Positions 16,435 to 24,435 of a DNA stretch of 64,000 nt are shown piece by piece. The stretch is from the NCBI RefSeq assembly GCF_014207255.1, contig NZ_JACHCZ010000003.1, positions 62,001-126,000 of the forward strand, written 5' to 3'. Numbering within the stretch: position 1 is the stretch's first letter; the number at the start of each line of letters is the position of its first letter. The notes beneath the pieces were generated by a model. The model did no database searches and had not been told where the DNA came from. It saw only the letters and a program-made list of their open reading frames with translations. Both the position numbers and the translations under genes were made by a program. The stretch is from Pseudomonas sp. JAI120. GTDB taxonomy: Bacteria > Pseudomonadota > Gammaproteobacteria > Pseudomonadales > Pseudomonadaceae.

Positions 16435-16481
16435 GACTCATAATCCTTTGGTCCACGGTTCAAGTCCGTGTGGGCCCACCA
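16435..16481 (+). tRNA. 3' fragment of a CAU-anticodon tRNA, right attachment site (attR)
   Basis: The 47 bases run from the last two bases of the anticodon stem through loop CTCATAA (anticodon CAT), stem TCCTT, variable TGGTC, T-arm CACGG-TTCAAGT-CCGTG, acceptor strand TGGGCCC, discriminator A and CCA. The expected D-arm and GGGCCCA acceptor partner are absent upstream, and the anticodon-stem pairing breaks at 16434. This is therefore not a functional tRNA but the direct repeat left by integration. It derives from elongator Met or the Ile(CAU) tRNA; I cannot tell which. Confidence 0.85.
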
Positions 16482-16487
16482 AACAAG

Positions 16488-16511
16488 AAAGCCGCGCATT
16501 GCGCGGCTTTT
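16488..16511 (+). terminator. Original terminator of the target tRNA gene
   Basis: aaagccgcgc and gcgcggcttt pair perfectly around ATT, with trailing T. It lies seven bases after the CCA end. It is chromosomal DNA and marks the first core sequence after the island. Confidence 0.85.
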
Positions 16512-16566
16512 GCGTATCTGGAAGATTGTAATATGGCTCCCCTCACCGCCCATACTGGAGCCACCC

Positions 16567-17013
16567 TTGGCCGTCCTCGATGAAATCGATCGTCAATTGA
16601 TCGCCGCCCTGCAGATCAACGCACGCGAAAGCGTGGCCATGCTTGCCCGGCAGTTAGGCATCGCGCGCACTACGGTGACGTCGCGCCTTGCGCGCCTGCA
16701 AAAAACCCAGGTGATCACCGGCTATGGTGTGCGCCTGGGCCAACGCATGGCAGATGGCGGCTTGCAGGCCTATGTGGGGATCACCGTGCAACCGCGTTCG
16801 GGCAAAGAAGTGCTGCGCAGGCTGAGCGCCATGGCTCAGGTTCAACAACTGTGCGCGGTCAGCGGCGAGTTCGATTACGTGGCCTGGTTGCGCACCGACT
16901 CGCCGGAACAGCTCGATCAACTGCTGGACCAGATTGGCAGCGTCGATGGCGTGGAGAAAACCACCACATCGATCATCCTCAGTAACAAATTGGACCGCGG
17001 ACAACCAATCTGA
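16567..17013 (+). CDS. Lrp/AsnC-family regulator next to lysine catabolism genes
   Basis: 148 residues from a TTG start chosen because GGAG lies six bases upstream; the nearby ATG is out of frame. N-terminal helix-turn-helix (about 5-50: LDEIDRQLIAALQIN then RTTVTSRLARL) is followed by the RAM/ligand domain (about 65-140). It lies directly upstream of davB on the same strand, as in P. putida, so it probably senses lysine or a product and controls davBA. Spacing of 147 bases leaves room for its operator before davB. Confidence 0.85.
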   Translation: MAVLDEIDRQLIAALQINARESVAMLARQLGIARTTVTSRLARLQKTQVITGYGVRLGQRMADGGLQAYVGITVQPRSGKEVLRRLSAMAQVQQLCAVSGEFDYVAWLRTDSPEQLDQLLDQIGSVDGVEKTTTSIILSNKLDRGQPI

Positions 17014-17160
17014 CCACTAAATTCGTCACTATGACTAAAAACAATTCATTCCGACGACACTTTGCGTCTTATTAACGAACGCAACGCTCCCTAAACTGGC
17101 TGCCATCTTTTCCTATACTCAGCGGGTCACTTCCCGCCGAGTCGTCAGCAAGGGCCCGCC

Positions 17161-18864
17161 ATGAGCATTCCGTCCAGCACCATCAGCAAGACCAATCGCC
17201 ACCCAGCAGACGGTAAAAAACCCATCACCATCTTTGGCCCGGATTTCCCGTTCGCCTTCGATGACTGGATCGAACATCCGGCTGGACTCGGCAGTATCCC
17301 CGCCGCCAACCATGGCGCTGAAGTGGCCATCGTCGGCGCCGGTATCGCCGGGCTGGTCGCCGCCTACGAATTGATGAAGCTGGGCCTCAAACCTGTGGTG
17401 TATGAAGCATCGAAGATGGGCGGCCGTTTGCGTTCCCAGGCCTTCGAAGGCGCCGAAGGCATCATCGCCGAGTTGGGCGGGATGCGTTTTCCGGTGTCAT
17501 CTACCGCGTTCTATCACTACGTCGACAAGCTGGGCCTGGAAACCAAACCCTTCCCCAACCCGCTGACGCCAGCCTCCGGCAGTACGGTGATTGATCTGGA
17601 AGGCCAGACCCACTACGCACAAAAGCTGTCCGATCTGCCTGCGCTGTTCCAGGAAGTGGCTGACGCCTGGGCCGACGCCCTGGAGGCCGGCTCGCAGTTC
17701 GGCGATATCCAGCAAGCCATCCGCGACCGTGATGTACCGCGCCTCAAAGCGCTGTGGAACAAGCTGGTGCCCTTGTGGGACGACCGCACCTTCTACGACT
17801 TCGTGGCGACCTCCAAGGCTTTCGCAAAGTTATCGTTCCACCACCGCGAGGTGTTTGGCCAGGTAGGTTTCGGCACCGGCGGCTGGGACTCGGATTTCCC
17901 CAACTCGATGCTGGAAATCTTCCGCGTGGTCATGACCAACTGCGACGATCACCAACATCTCATCGTCGGCGGCGTTGCCCAGGTGCCGATGGGCATCTGG
18001 CGTCATGTGCCGGAGCGTTGCGCCCATTGGCCGGCCGGTACCAGCCTCAGTTCCTTGCACCGCGGCGCACCACGGGCCGGGGTAAAGCGTATTGCCCATG
18101 CAGCCGATGGCCGCTTTGCCGTGACCGACAACTACGGCGATACCCGCGAATACGCGGCCGTGCTCACCACCTGCCAAAGCTGGCTGCTGACCACCCAGAT
18201 CGAGTGCGATGAAACTCTGTTCTCGCAAAAGATGTGGATGGCCCTGGACCGTACGCGCTACATGCAATCGTCAAAGACCTTCGTGATGGTCGACCGCCCG
18301 TTTTGGAAAGACAAAGACCCGGAGACCGGCCGCGACCTGATGAGCATGACCCTCACCGATCGCCTCACTCGCGGCACTTACCTTTTCGACAACGGCGACG
18401 ACAAACCAGGGGTGATCTGCCTGTCGTACTCGTGGATGAGCGACGCGCTGAAAATGCTCCCGCAGCCCATCGACAAGCGGGTGAAACTGGCGCTGGACGC
18501 CTTGAACAAGATCTACCCGAAAGTCGACATCAAGGCGCGCATCATCGGCGACCCGATTACCGTGTCCTGGGAGGCCGACCCGCATTTCCTCGGTGCCTTC
18601 AAAGGCGCGTTGCCGGGTCACTACCGCTACAACCAGCGCATGTATGCGCACTTCATGCAGAAGGACATGCCCGCCGAACAGCGTGGGATATTTATCGCCG
18701 GTGACGACGTTTCCTGGACCCCAGCGTGGGTGGAGGGTGCGGTACAAACCTCGCTGAACGCGGTATGGGGCGTCATGACCCACTTTGGCGGCAGCACTCA
18801 CCCCGAGAACCCGGGGCCGGGTGATGTGTTCGATGAGATCGGGCCGATTGCCCTGGCTGACTAA
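17161..18864 (+). CDS. davB: L-lysine 2-monooxygenase (flavin amine oxidase family)
   Basis: 567 residues. Rossmann FAD motif at about 55-70 (VAIVGAGIAGLVAAYE), the GGRLRSQ motif shortly after, and a C-terminal FAD segment around IFIAGDDVSWTPAWVEGA. The protein is often annotated as tryptophan 2-monooxygenase. The downstream amidase and the neighbourhood of an Lrp regulator and pqq genes match the P. putida dav locus, so oxidation and decarboxylation of lysine to 5-aminovaleramide is the expected reaction. The next gene begins ten bases after the stop, in the same transcript. Confidence 0.87.
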   Translation: MSIPSSTISKTNRHPADGKKPITIFGPDFPFAFDDWIEHPAGLGSIPAANHGAEVAIVGAGIAGLVAAYELMKLGLKPVVYEASKMGGRLRSQAFEGAEGIIAELGGMRFPVSSTAFYHYVDKLGLETKPFPNPLTPASGSTVIDLEGQTHYAQKLSDLPALFQEVADAWADALEAGSQFGDIQQAIRDRDVPRLKALWNKLVPLWDDRTFYDFVATSKAFAKLSFHHREVFGQVGFGTGGWDSDFPNSMLEIFRVVMTNCDDHQHLIVGGVAQVPMGIWRHVPERCAHWPAGTSLSSLHRGAPRAGVKRIAHAADGRFAVTDNYGDTREYAAVLTTCQSWLLTTQIECDETLFSQKMWMALDRTRYMQSSKTFVMVDRPFWKDKDPETGRDLMSMTLTDRLTRGTYLFDNGDDKPGVICLSYSWMSDALKMLPQPIDKRVKLALDALNKIYPKVDIKARIIGDPITVSWEADPHFLGAFKGALPGHYRYNQRMYAHFMQKDMPAEQRGIFIAGDDVSWTPAWVEGAVQTSLNAVWGVMTHFGGSTHPENPGPGDVFDEIGPIALAD

Positions 18865-18874
18865 GGAGTTGAAC

Positions 18875-19669
18875 ATGCGCGTCGCCCTGTACCAATGCCC
18901 ACCGCTGCCGTTGGATGTCGCAGGTAATCTCAAGCGTCTGCACCAACTGGCGCATGAAGCGTCGGACGCCGATGTACTGGTGCTGCCGGAGATGTTCCTC
19001 ACCGGTTACAACATCGGTGCTGAAGCCGTGGGTGCCTTGGCCGAAGCGCAGGATGGGGAGTCTGCGCAAGCCATTGCCGAAATCGCACAAAACGCCGGGC
19101 GGGCCATTCTGTACGGCTACCCGGAGCGGGCCGATGATGGGCAGATCTACAACGCCGTGCAGTTGATCGACGCCCACGGCCAGCGCCGGTGCAACTACCG
19201 TAAGACCCATCTGTTCGGCGATCTGGACCACTCGATGTTCAGTGCCGGCGACGATGATTTCCCGATGGTGGAACTCAACGGATGGAAGCTGGGGTTCCTG
19301 ATCTGCTATGACCTCGAGTTCCCGGAGAACACTCGACGCCTGGCCCTGGCCGGTGCCGAGCTGATCCTGGTGCCCACCGCCAATATGGTGCCGTTCGACT
19401 TTGTCGCCGACGTCACCGTGCGGGCACGGGCCTTCGAGAACCAGTGCTACGTGGCCTACGCCAATTACTGCGGGCACGAAGGCGAGATTCAGTACTGCGG
19501 GCAAAGCAGCATTGCCGCACCGGATGGCCGGCGAATCGCCCAGGCGGGCCTGGATGAAGCCTTGATCGTCGGGACAGTGGATCGGCAATCGATCCTCGAC
19601 GCCCGCGCCGCCAACCATTACCTGCAAGACCGGCGTCCCGAGCTTTACGGCCCGCTGCACAAGCCCTGA
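18875..19669 (+). CDS. davA: 5-aminopentanamidase (nitrilase/carbon-nitrogen hydrolase family)
   Basis: 264 residues from an ATG with AAGGAG eight bases upstream. The nitrilase triad is visible: Glu39 in LVLPEMF, Lys110 in NYRKTHL and Cys144 in FLICYDLEFPE. It hydrolyses 5-aminovaleramide to 5-aminovalerate and ammonia, the second step of the aminovalerate route from lysine. Length is normal for the family. It is coupled to davB by a ten-base gap. The later steps (davT, davD) are not in this window. Confidence 0.88.
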   Translation: MRVALYQCPPLPLDVAGNLKRLHQLAHEASDADVLVLPEMFLTGYNIGAEAVGALAEAQDGESAQAIAEIAQNAGRAILYGYPERADDGQIYNAVQLIDAHGQRRCNYRKTHLFGDLDHSMFSAGDDDFPMVELNGWKLGFLICYDLEFPENTRRLALAGAELILVPTANMVPFDFVADVTVRARAFENQCYVAYANYCGHEGEIQYCGQSSIAAPDGRRIAQAGLDEALIVGTVDRQSILDARAANHYLQDRRPELYGPLHKP

Positions 19670-19717
19670 TTGAACGGGTTTGTTAGCATAGGCACTTGCC
19701 CCGTTCTGGAAGTGCCC

Positions 19718-22087
19718 ATGCCCGCCCCGGCCCACCTTTATCCCGTTCATCTGACCCTGGCCAATGGCCTGCGGGTTTCCCTGCGCCATGCACCGCGCTT
19801 AAAGCGTTGCGCCGCGGCGCTGCGGGTGGCTGCCGGTAGCCACGACGTGCCGTTGGCCTGGCCGGGGCTGGCACATTTTCTTGAGCATTTGTTGTTTCTG
19901 GGAACCGAGCGCTTTCCTGCAGGCGAAGGGCTGATGGCCTACGTGCAGTGTCACGGTGGACAGGTCAACGCCAGCACTCGCGAACGCACCACAGACTTCT
20001 TCTTCGAACTACCGGTGTCGACCTTTGCCAATGGATTGGAGCGACTGGCTGACATGCTGGCGCGTCCGCGCCTGGATCTGGAAGATCAACTGCGCGAGCG
20101 CGAAGTGCTGCACGCCGAGTACGTCGCCTGGTCCCAGGATGCCAAGGCACAGCAGCAGGTGGCGCTGCTCGAAGGTTTGGCAGCGGATCATCCGCTACGC
20201 GGCTTTCACGCGGGCAACCGTGACAGCCTGCCGGTGGAGCACGAGGAATTTCAAAAAGCACTCAGGGAATTCCACGGACATTTCTATCAAAGCGGGCAGA
20301 TGAACTTGAGCCTCGCCGGCCCACAGACGCTGGATGAGCTGGAAGCCCTGGCGCAACGCTTCAGCGCGCAACTGATCACTGGCCCCCTGCATCCGCAGGC
20401 CTCACCACCGGCCTTGATGCAAGGCCAGGCTCGGCGTTATCAACACATCGACAGCGGCCATCTGCACCACGTCATCACCTGTGACGCGCCCCGTGAAGCC
20501 CTGGATTTCCTCTGCACCTGGCTCAATACCTCCGCGCCGGGCGGGCTGCTCGCCGAGTTGAAAAACCGCCACTTGACCAGCGCACTGCAGGCGTCAGTGC
20601 TGTATCACTTCGCCGGACAAGCCGTGCTGGACATCGACTTTACGCTCGATAGCGAAGACGAACCGACCACACACATTGAGGCGCTGCTGTACGACTGGCT
20701 GAGCTTTTTCGCACACAGCGATTGGACGCCACTGCGCGAAGAGTTCGCCCTGCTGAACGCTCGCCAACAACAGACCCAGGGCGCCCTGGCATTGGCCCGC
20801 AACGATAGCGAAGACCTCAGTGAACAGGGCGTCGCTGCGCTCAAGGCCCTGCTTGACTCACTGCATTTGCCGCCCGCCGAACACCGTTGGCAGTTGCCCC
20901 CGAACAACCCGTTCCTGCGCCCACCGGTCAAAGAAGAACGCGCCGGCCTGATTCGCGGCCAAACCAGCGCTCACCGAGGCTTGCGCACGTTTGCCCAAGA
21001 TCGTTCACGGGGGCGAAGGGACGTATCGGCGCTGACCTTCAGCCAGGCCTTGGCGGATGACAGCGATGAGGGCGCGCTGTACCTGCAGTGGCGCTTCGAC
21101 GCGCCAGCGCCTGCGGGGCTGGAAAACACCTTGCAGCCATTGCGTGAGAACGCGCGCCAGGCGGGCGTCGAATTATCTTTCGAAACCACCGGCCATGATT
21201 GGCTGGTGAAGATGACCGGGCTGCACGACCCCATGCCGGCCGTCCTGGAGGCGTTGGCGCAGAGCCTGCATCTGCCGCAAGATGCCGCCCCGCCAGCAAC
21301 ACCCATGATCGCAATCCGAGAACTGCTCAAGGCGCTCCCCACGTGCTGCGCCACCGGCACTGCCGACTCCAGCGAACAACCCGCATCCTGGGCCACTGCA
21401 CGCTGGCACGGCCTGGGGCTGAATATGCCCGCCGCGTGTGAAACGTTGATAAAGGCCGCCGCCGCTCGTCTGCCTGGGCAACCTGCACACCTCGAACCGG
21501 CTCTTCAACACCTCGGCGGTCAACGTGTGTGGCATACGGTTAAAACTGACTCAACCGAAGCCGCCGTGCTGCTGTTTTGCCCGATACCCAGCCAATCCCT
21601 GGCCGATGAAGCCTCATGGCGACTGCTTGGGCACCTGCTCCAAGGGCCGTTCTACCAACGCCTGAGGGTCGAGTTGCAGTTGGGCTACGCCGTATTCAGC
21701 GGTGTCCGACAGATCAACGGGCAAACCGGCCTGCTGTTGGGTGTGCAGTCACCCAGCGTTTCGTTGGAAGGTATCGTCGATCACGTGCACACCTTCCTGG
21801 AACACCTACCGTTGTTGATCGACGGCAGCGATGACTTGGGCAATCACACCTTGGCACAGCAGTTCTGCGCCGAAACGCTACCGATCACCCAAAGTGCCGA
21901 ACTGCTTTGGCACGCGTGCCTGGCGGGCCATCCGTCGGATTATCTGTGCCAGCTTCAAGCGTTGATCCAGACCCGAACGCAGGAGGACCTGCAACGAGCA
22001 GCCCAACAGCTAAAGGACGCGACTGGCGGCTGGCGCTGCATCGCCAACGGCCCACGTGTCGACGAGACCTGGCAACCCGCGAGCTGA
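19718..22087 (+). CDS. pqqF: M16 metallopeptidase of PQQ biosynthesis
   Basis: 789 residues from the ATG preceded by GGAAGTG; earlier in-frame codons lack a site. The inverted zinc motif HFLEH (His53, Glu56, His57) is near the N-terminus, followed by a distal Glu in the REVLHAEYVAW context, as in insulinase-type peptidases. The C-terminal half is the inactive M16 lobe. PqqF processes the modified PqqA peptide, freeing the crosslinked Glu-Tyr. It starts 48 bases after davA, so it may share davBA transcription, and it precedes pqqA by 159 bases. Confidence 0.9.
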   Translation: MPAPAHLYPVHLTLANGLRVSLRHAPRLKRCAAALRVAAGSHDVPLAWPGLAHFLEHLLFLGTERFPAGEGLMAYVQCHGGQVNASTRERTTDFFFELPVSTFANGLERLADMLARPRLDLEDQLREREVLHAEYVAWSQDAKAQQQVALLEGLAADHPLRGFHAGNRDSLPVEHEEFQKALREFHGHFYQSGQMNLSLAGPQTLDELEALAQRFSAQLITGPLHPQASPPALMQGQARRYQHIDSGHLHHVITCDAPREALDFLCTWLNTSAPGGLLAELKNRHLTSALQASVLYHFAGQAVLDIDFTLDSEDEPTTHIEALLYDWLSFFAHSDWTPLREEFALLNARQQQTQGALALARNDSEDLSEQGVAALKALLDSLHLPPAEHRWQLPPNNPFLRPPVKEERAGLIRGQTSAHRGLRTFAQDRSRGRRDVSALTFSQALADDSDEGALYLQWRFDAPAPAGLENTLQPLRENARQAGVELSFETTGHDWLVKMTGLHDPMPAVLEALAQSLHLPQDAAPPATPMIAIRELLKALPTCCATGTADSSEQPASWATARWHGLGLNMPAACETLIKAAAARLPGQPAHLEPALQHLGGQRVWHTVKTDSTEAAVLLFCPIPSQSLADEASWRLLGHLLQGPFYQRLRVELQLGYAVFSGVRQINGQTGLLLGVQSPSVSLEGIVDHVHTFLEHLPLLIDGSDDLGNHTLAQQFCAETLPITQSAELLWHACLAGHPSDYLCQLQALIQTRTQEDLQRAAQQLKDATGGWRCIANGPRVDETWQPAS

Positions 22088-22246
22088 TCATTGCCAACCC
22101 TGCAACAGGCTTTTTCCACCAAGACAGCGCTAACTTGCAAAGAATTGCGTAACATTCCTACGCACACATCTGAACATCTCCGACTGGAGGTGGACTATAT
22201 GTATTACTTGGTAGTAAACGTCCCATCCCTTCGTAGGAGTAAGAAT

Positions 22247-22321
22247 ATGACCTGGTCCAAACCTGCTTACACTGATCTGCGCATCGGCTTCGAAGTCACC
22301 ATGTACTTCGCCAGCCGCTAA
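22247..22321 (+). CDS. pqqA: PQQ precursor peptide
   Basis: 24 residues, too short for ordinary gene finders. The conserved Glu16 and Tyr20 within FEVTMYF supply all atoms of PQQ after crosslinking by PqqE. TAGGAGT lies ten bases before the ATG. It has its own leader (22088-22246), and a hairpin follows 15 bases after the stop. Such an arrangement gives high pqqA transcript levels relative to pqqB-E. Confidence 0.95.
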   Translation: MTWSKPAYTDLRIGFEVTMYFASR

Positions 22322-22336
22322 GCCGCTGGGTAATAC

Positions 22337-22369
22337 AACGCCTCGGTTCGCCCGGGGCGTTTTTGTTTT
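22337..22369 (+). terminator. Hairpin with T-tract between pqqA and pqqB
   Basis: aacgcctcgg and cccggggcgt pair around a TTCG loop, followed by TTTTTGTTTT. It looks like a partial terminator that lets some transcription through to pqqB, which begins 24 bases later. Confidence 0.8.
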
Positions 22370-22392
22370 GAGCTTTGCTTGATGGAGCGGCC

Positions 22393-23304
22393 ATGTTTGT
22401 CCAGATTCTAGGTTCCGCCGCTGGCGGCGGCTTCCCGCAGTGGAACTGCAACTGCGTGAATTGCGCAGGTTTTCGTGACGGCAGCCTGCGGGCGCAGGCG
22501 CGGACCCAGTCATCCATCGCCATTTCCGACGATGGCGTGAACTGGGTACTGTGCAATGCCTCGCCGGATATCCGCGCGCAACTCCAGGGTTTTGCGCCGA
22601 TGCAGCCTGGCCGCGCACTGCGCGACACCGGCATCAGTGCGATCATCCTGATGGACAGCCAGATCGACCACACCACCGGTTTATTGAGCCTGCGCGAAGG
22701 CTGCCCACACCAGGTGTGGTGCACCGATATGGTCCATGAAGACCTGAGCACCGGCTTCCCGCTATTCACCATGCTCACCCACTGGAACGGCGGCCTGGCC
22801 TGGAACCGTATCGAGCTGGATGCCAGCTTCACCATCCCGGCCTGCCCCAACCTGCGCTTCACCCCACTGCCACTGCGCAGTGCCGCCCCGCCCTACTCGC
22901 CGCACCGCTTCGACCCGCACCCAGGCGATAACATCGGCCTGATCGTCGAAGACCTGCGCACCGGCGGCAAACTGTTCTACGCCCCGGGCCTGGGCAAGGT
23001 CGACGCACCGCTGCTGGAGATCATGGCCGGCAGCGATTGCCTGCTGGTGGACGGCACGATGTGGGACGACGACGAAATGCAGCGCCGTGGCGTCGGTACC
23101 CGTACCGGCCGCGAGATGGGCCACCTGGCGCAGAACGGCCCCGGCGGCATGCTCGAAGTACTGGAGCAGTTGCCCGAGCAGCGCAAGGTGCTTATCCACA
23201 TCAACAACACCAACCCGATCCTCGATGAAGACTCCCCCGAGCGCGCGGAACTGGTGCGGCGCAATGTTGAAGTCGCTTACGACGGCATGAGCATCGAACT
23301 GTAG
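22393..23304 (+). CDS. pqqB: PQQ biosynthesis protein, metallo-beta-lactamase fold
   Basis: 303 residues from an ATG with GGAG eight bases upstream. N-terminal ILGSAAGGGFPQWNC with the Cys pair in NCNCVNC, then the metal-binding region around MDSQIDHTTGLLSLRE, are typical. PqqB is a hydroxylase-like member of the beta-lactamase fold acting late in PQQ assembly. Its TAG stop lies inside the left arm of a REP element, so the REP pair sits within the operon. Confidence 0.92.
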   Translation: MFVQILGSAAGGGFPQWNCNCVNCAGFRDGSLRAQARTQSSIAISDDGVNWVLCNASPDIRAQLQGFAPMQPGRALRDTGISAIILMDSQIDHTTGLLSLREGCPHQVWCTDMVHEDLSTGFPLFTMLTHWNGGLAWNRIELDASFTIPACPNLRFTPLPLRSAAPPYSPHRFDPHPGDNIGLIVEDLRTGGKLFYAPGLGKVDAPLLEIMAGSDCLLVDGTMWDDDEMQRRGVGTRTGREMGHLAQNGPGGMLEVLEQLPEQRKVLIHINNTNPILDEDSPERAELVRRNVEVAYDGMSIEL

Positions 23305-23398
23305 GAGCGGGCTTGCCCGCGAAAAACCCAAGGGCACCGTGCTCATTCAGAACGCCCACGTCATCGTTAACGACCTTCGCGAGCAAGCTCGCTCCTAC
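23301..23398. repeat. REP doublet inside the pqq operon
   Basis: Left arm 23301-23323 (gtaggagcgggcttgcccgc) and inverted right arm 23376-23398 (ttcgcgagcaagctcgctcc) differ at two positions. The left arm contributes the stop codon of pqqB. The doublet fills the gap up to the pqqC ribosome site and could affect mRNA stability or translation balance. Confidence 0.85.
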
Positions 23399-23410
23399 AG
23401 GAGACCTCTT

Positions 23411-24163
23411 ATGACTGATAGACCCATGAACACCGACGAATTTGAAAAAGCCCTGCGGGCCAAAGGCGCCTTCTACCATATTCATCACCCGTACCATGTG
23501 GCGATGTATGAAGGCCGTGCCACCCGCGAGCAGATCCAGGGCTGGGTCGCCAACCGTTTCTATTACCAAGTGAATATCCCGCTGAAAGACGCCGCAATCC
23601 TGGCCAACTGCCCGGACCGCGAGATCCGTCGCGAGTGGATCCAGCGCCTGCTCGACCACGATGGCGCACCCGGTGAAGACGGCGGTATCGAAGCCTGGTT
23701 GCGTTTGGGCCAAGCGGTCGGCCTCGACCCCGACCAGCTGCGCTCCCAGGAACTGGTGCTGCCCGGCGTGCGCTTTGCGGTAGACGCCTACGTGAACTTT
23801 GCGCGCCGCGCCAGCTGGCAGGAAGCCGCCAGCAGCTCGCTCACCGAGCTGTTTGCGCCGCAGATCCACCAGTCGCGCCTGGACAGCTGGCCGCAGCACT
23901 ACCCGTGGATAGATCCCACCGGTTACGAGTATTTCCGCACCCGCCTGGGCCAGGCTCGGCGCGATGTGGAGCATGGGCTGGCAATCACCTTGCAGCACTA
24001 CACCACCCGTGAAGGCCAGGAGCGCATGCTGGAAATTCTCCAGTTCAAACTCGACATCCTGTGGAGCATGCTGGATGCCATGAGCATGGCCTACGAACTG
24101 AAACGCCCGCCGTATCACAGCGTGACCGAGCAGCGGGTCTGGCACAAAGGGATCACCCTATGA
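23411..24163 (+). CDS. pqqC: Pyrroloquinoline-quinone synthase
   Basis: 250 residues, standard length. The N-terminal YHIHHPYHVAMYEG and GWVANRFYYQ segments carry the His/Tyr/Arg residues of the active site; the rest is the all-helical fold related to heme oxygenase. It catalyses the final oxidation and ring closure to PQQ. AGGAGA precedes the ATG. Its stop overlaps the pqqD start (ATGA). Confidence 0.93.
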   Translation: MTDRPMNTDEFEKALRAKGAFYHIHHPYHVAMYEGRATREQIQGWVANRFYYQVNIPLKDAAILANCPDREIRREWIQRLLDHDGAPGEDGGIEAWLRLGQAVGLDPDQLRSQELVLPGVRFAVDAYVNFARRASWQEAASSSLTELFAPQIHQSRLDSWPQHYPWIDPTGYEYFRTRLGQARRDVEHGLAITLQHYTTREGQERMLEILQFKLDILWSMLDAMSMAYELKRPPYHSVTEQRVWHKGITL

Positions 24164-24435
24164 GTTTTGATCGCAGCAGAAAACCGACCTGGCGCCAGGG
24201 CTACCGCTACCAGTACGAACCCGCGCAAAAAGGCCACGTATTGCTCTACCCCGAAGGCATGATCAAGCTCAACGACAGCGCCGCGCTGATTGGTGGCTTG
24301 ATTGACGGTGAGCGCGACGTGGCGGCGATCATTGCCGCGCTCGAAGAACAGTTCCCCGGCGTGCCTGAGTTGGGTGACGACATCGAGCAATTCATGGAGG
24401 TCGCCCGTGCTGAGCACTGGATCACCCTTGCCTGA
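24160..24435 (+). CDS. pqqD: PqqA peptide chaperone
   Basis: 91 residues, beginning at the ATGA overlap with pqqC. Conserved segments: WRQGYRYQYEPAQ, VLLYPEGMIKLN and the winged-helix part around LIDGERDVAAIIAAL. PqqD binds PqqA and presents it to PqqE. Its last 29 bases overlap the pqqE start. Confidence 0.93.
   Translation: MSFDRSRKPTWRQGYRYQYEPAQKGHVLLYPEGMIKLNDSAALIGGLIDGERDVAAIIAALEEQFPGVPELGDDIEQFMEVARAEHWITLA

Larger units (their letters stand above)
1..16481. mobile_element. Right-hand part of an integrated tRNA-targeted genomic island
   Basis: The stretch ends in a 3' tRNA fragment, the usual footprint of tyrosine-recombinase insertion into a tRNA gene. It has lower GC than the core to its right and holds recombinases, a putative conjugation protein, iteron-like repeats, a toxin-antitoxin pair and a large defence-like NTPase. 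Everything right of it is standard Pseudomonas core order. The left end is outside the window, so total size, the intact tRNA and the principal integrase are not seen. Whether it is an ICE, a mobilizable element or an integrated plasmid remains inference. Confidence 0.8.

Noticed and set aside
16121..16456. 111-residue minus frame across the island end
   Set aside because: It runs through the tRNA fragment and the attachment site and has no start signal.
16405..16481. Complete tRNA gene at the island border
   Set aside because: The D-arm and 5' acceptor strand are missing and the anticodon stem does not close, so only the 3' part is a tRNA match.
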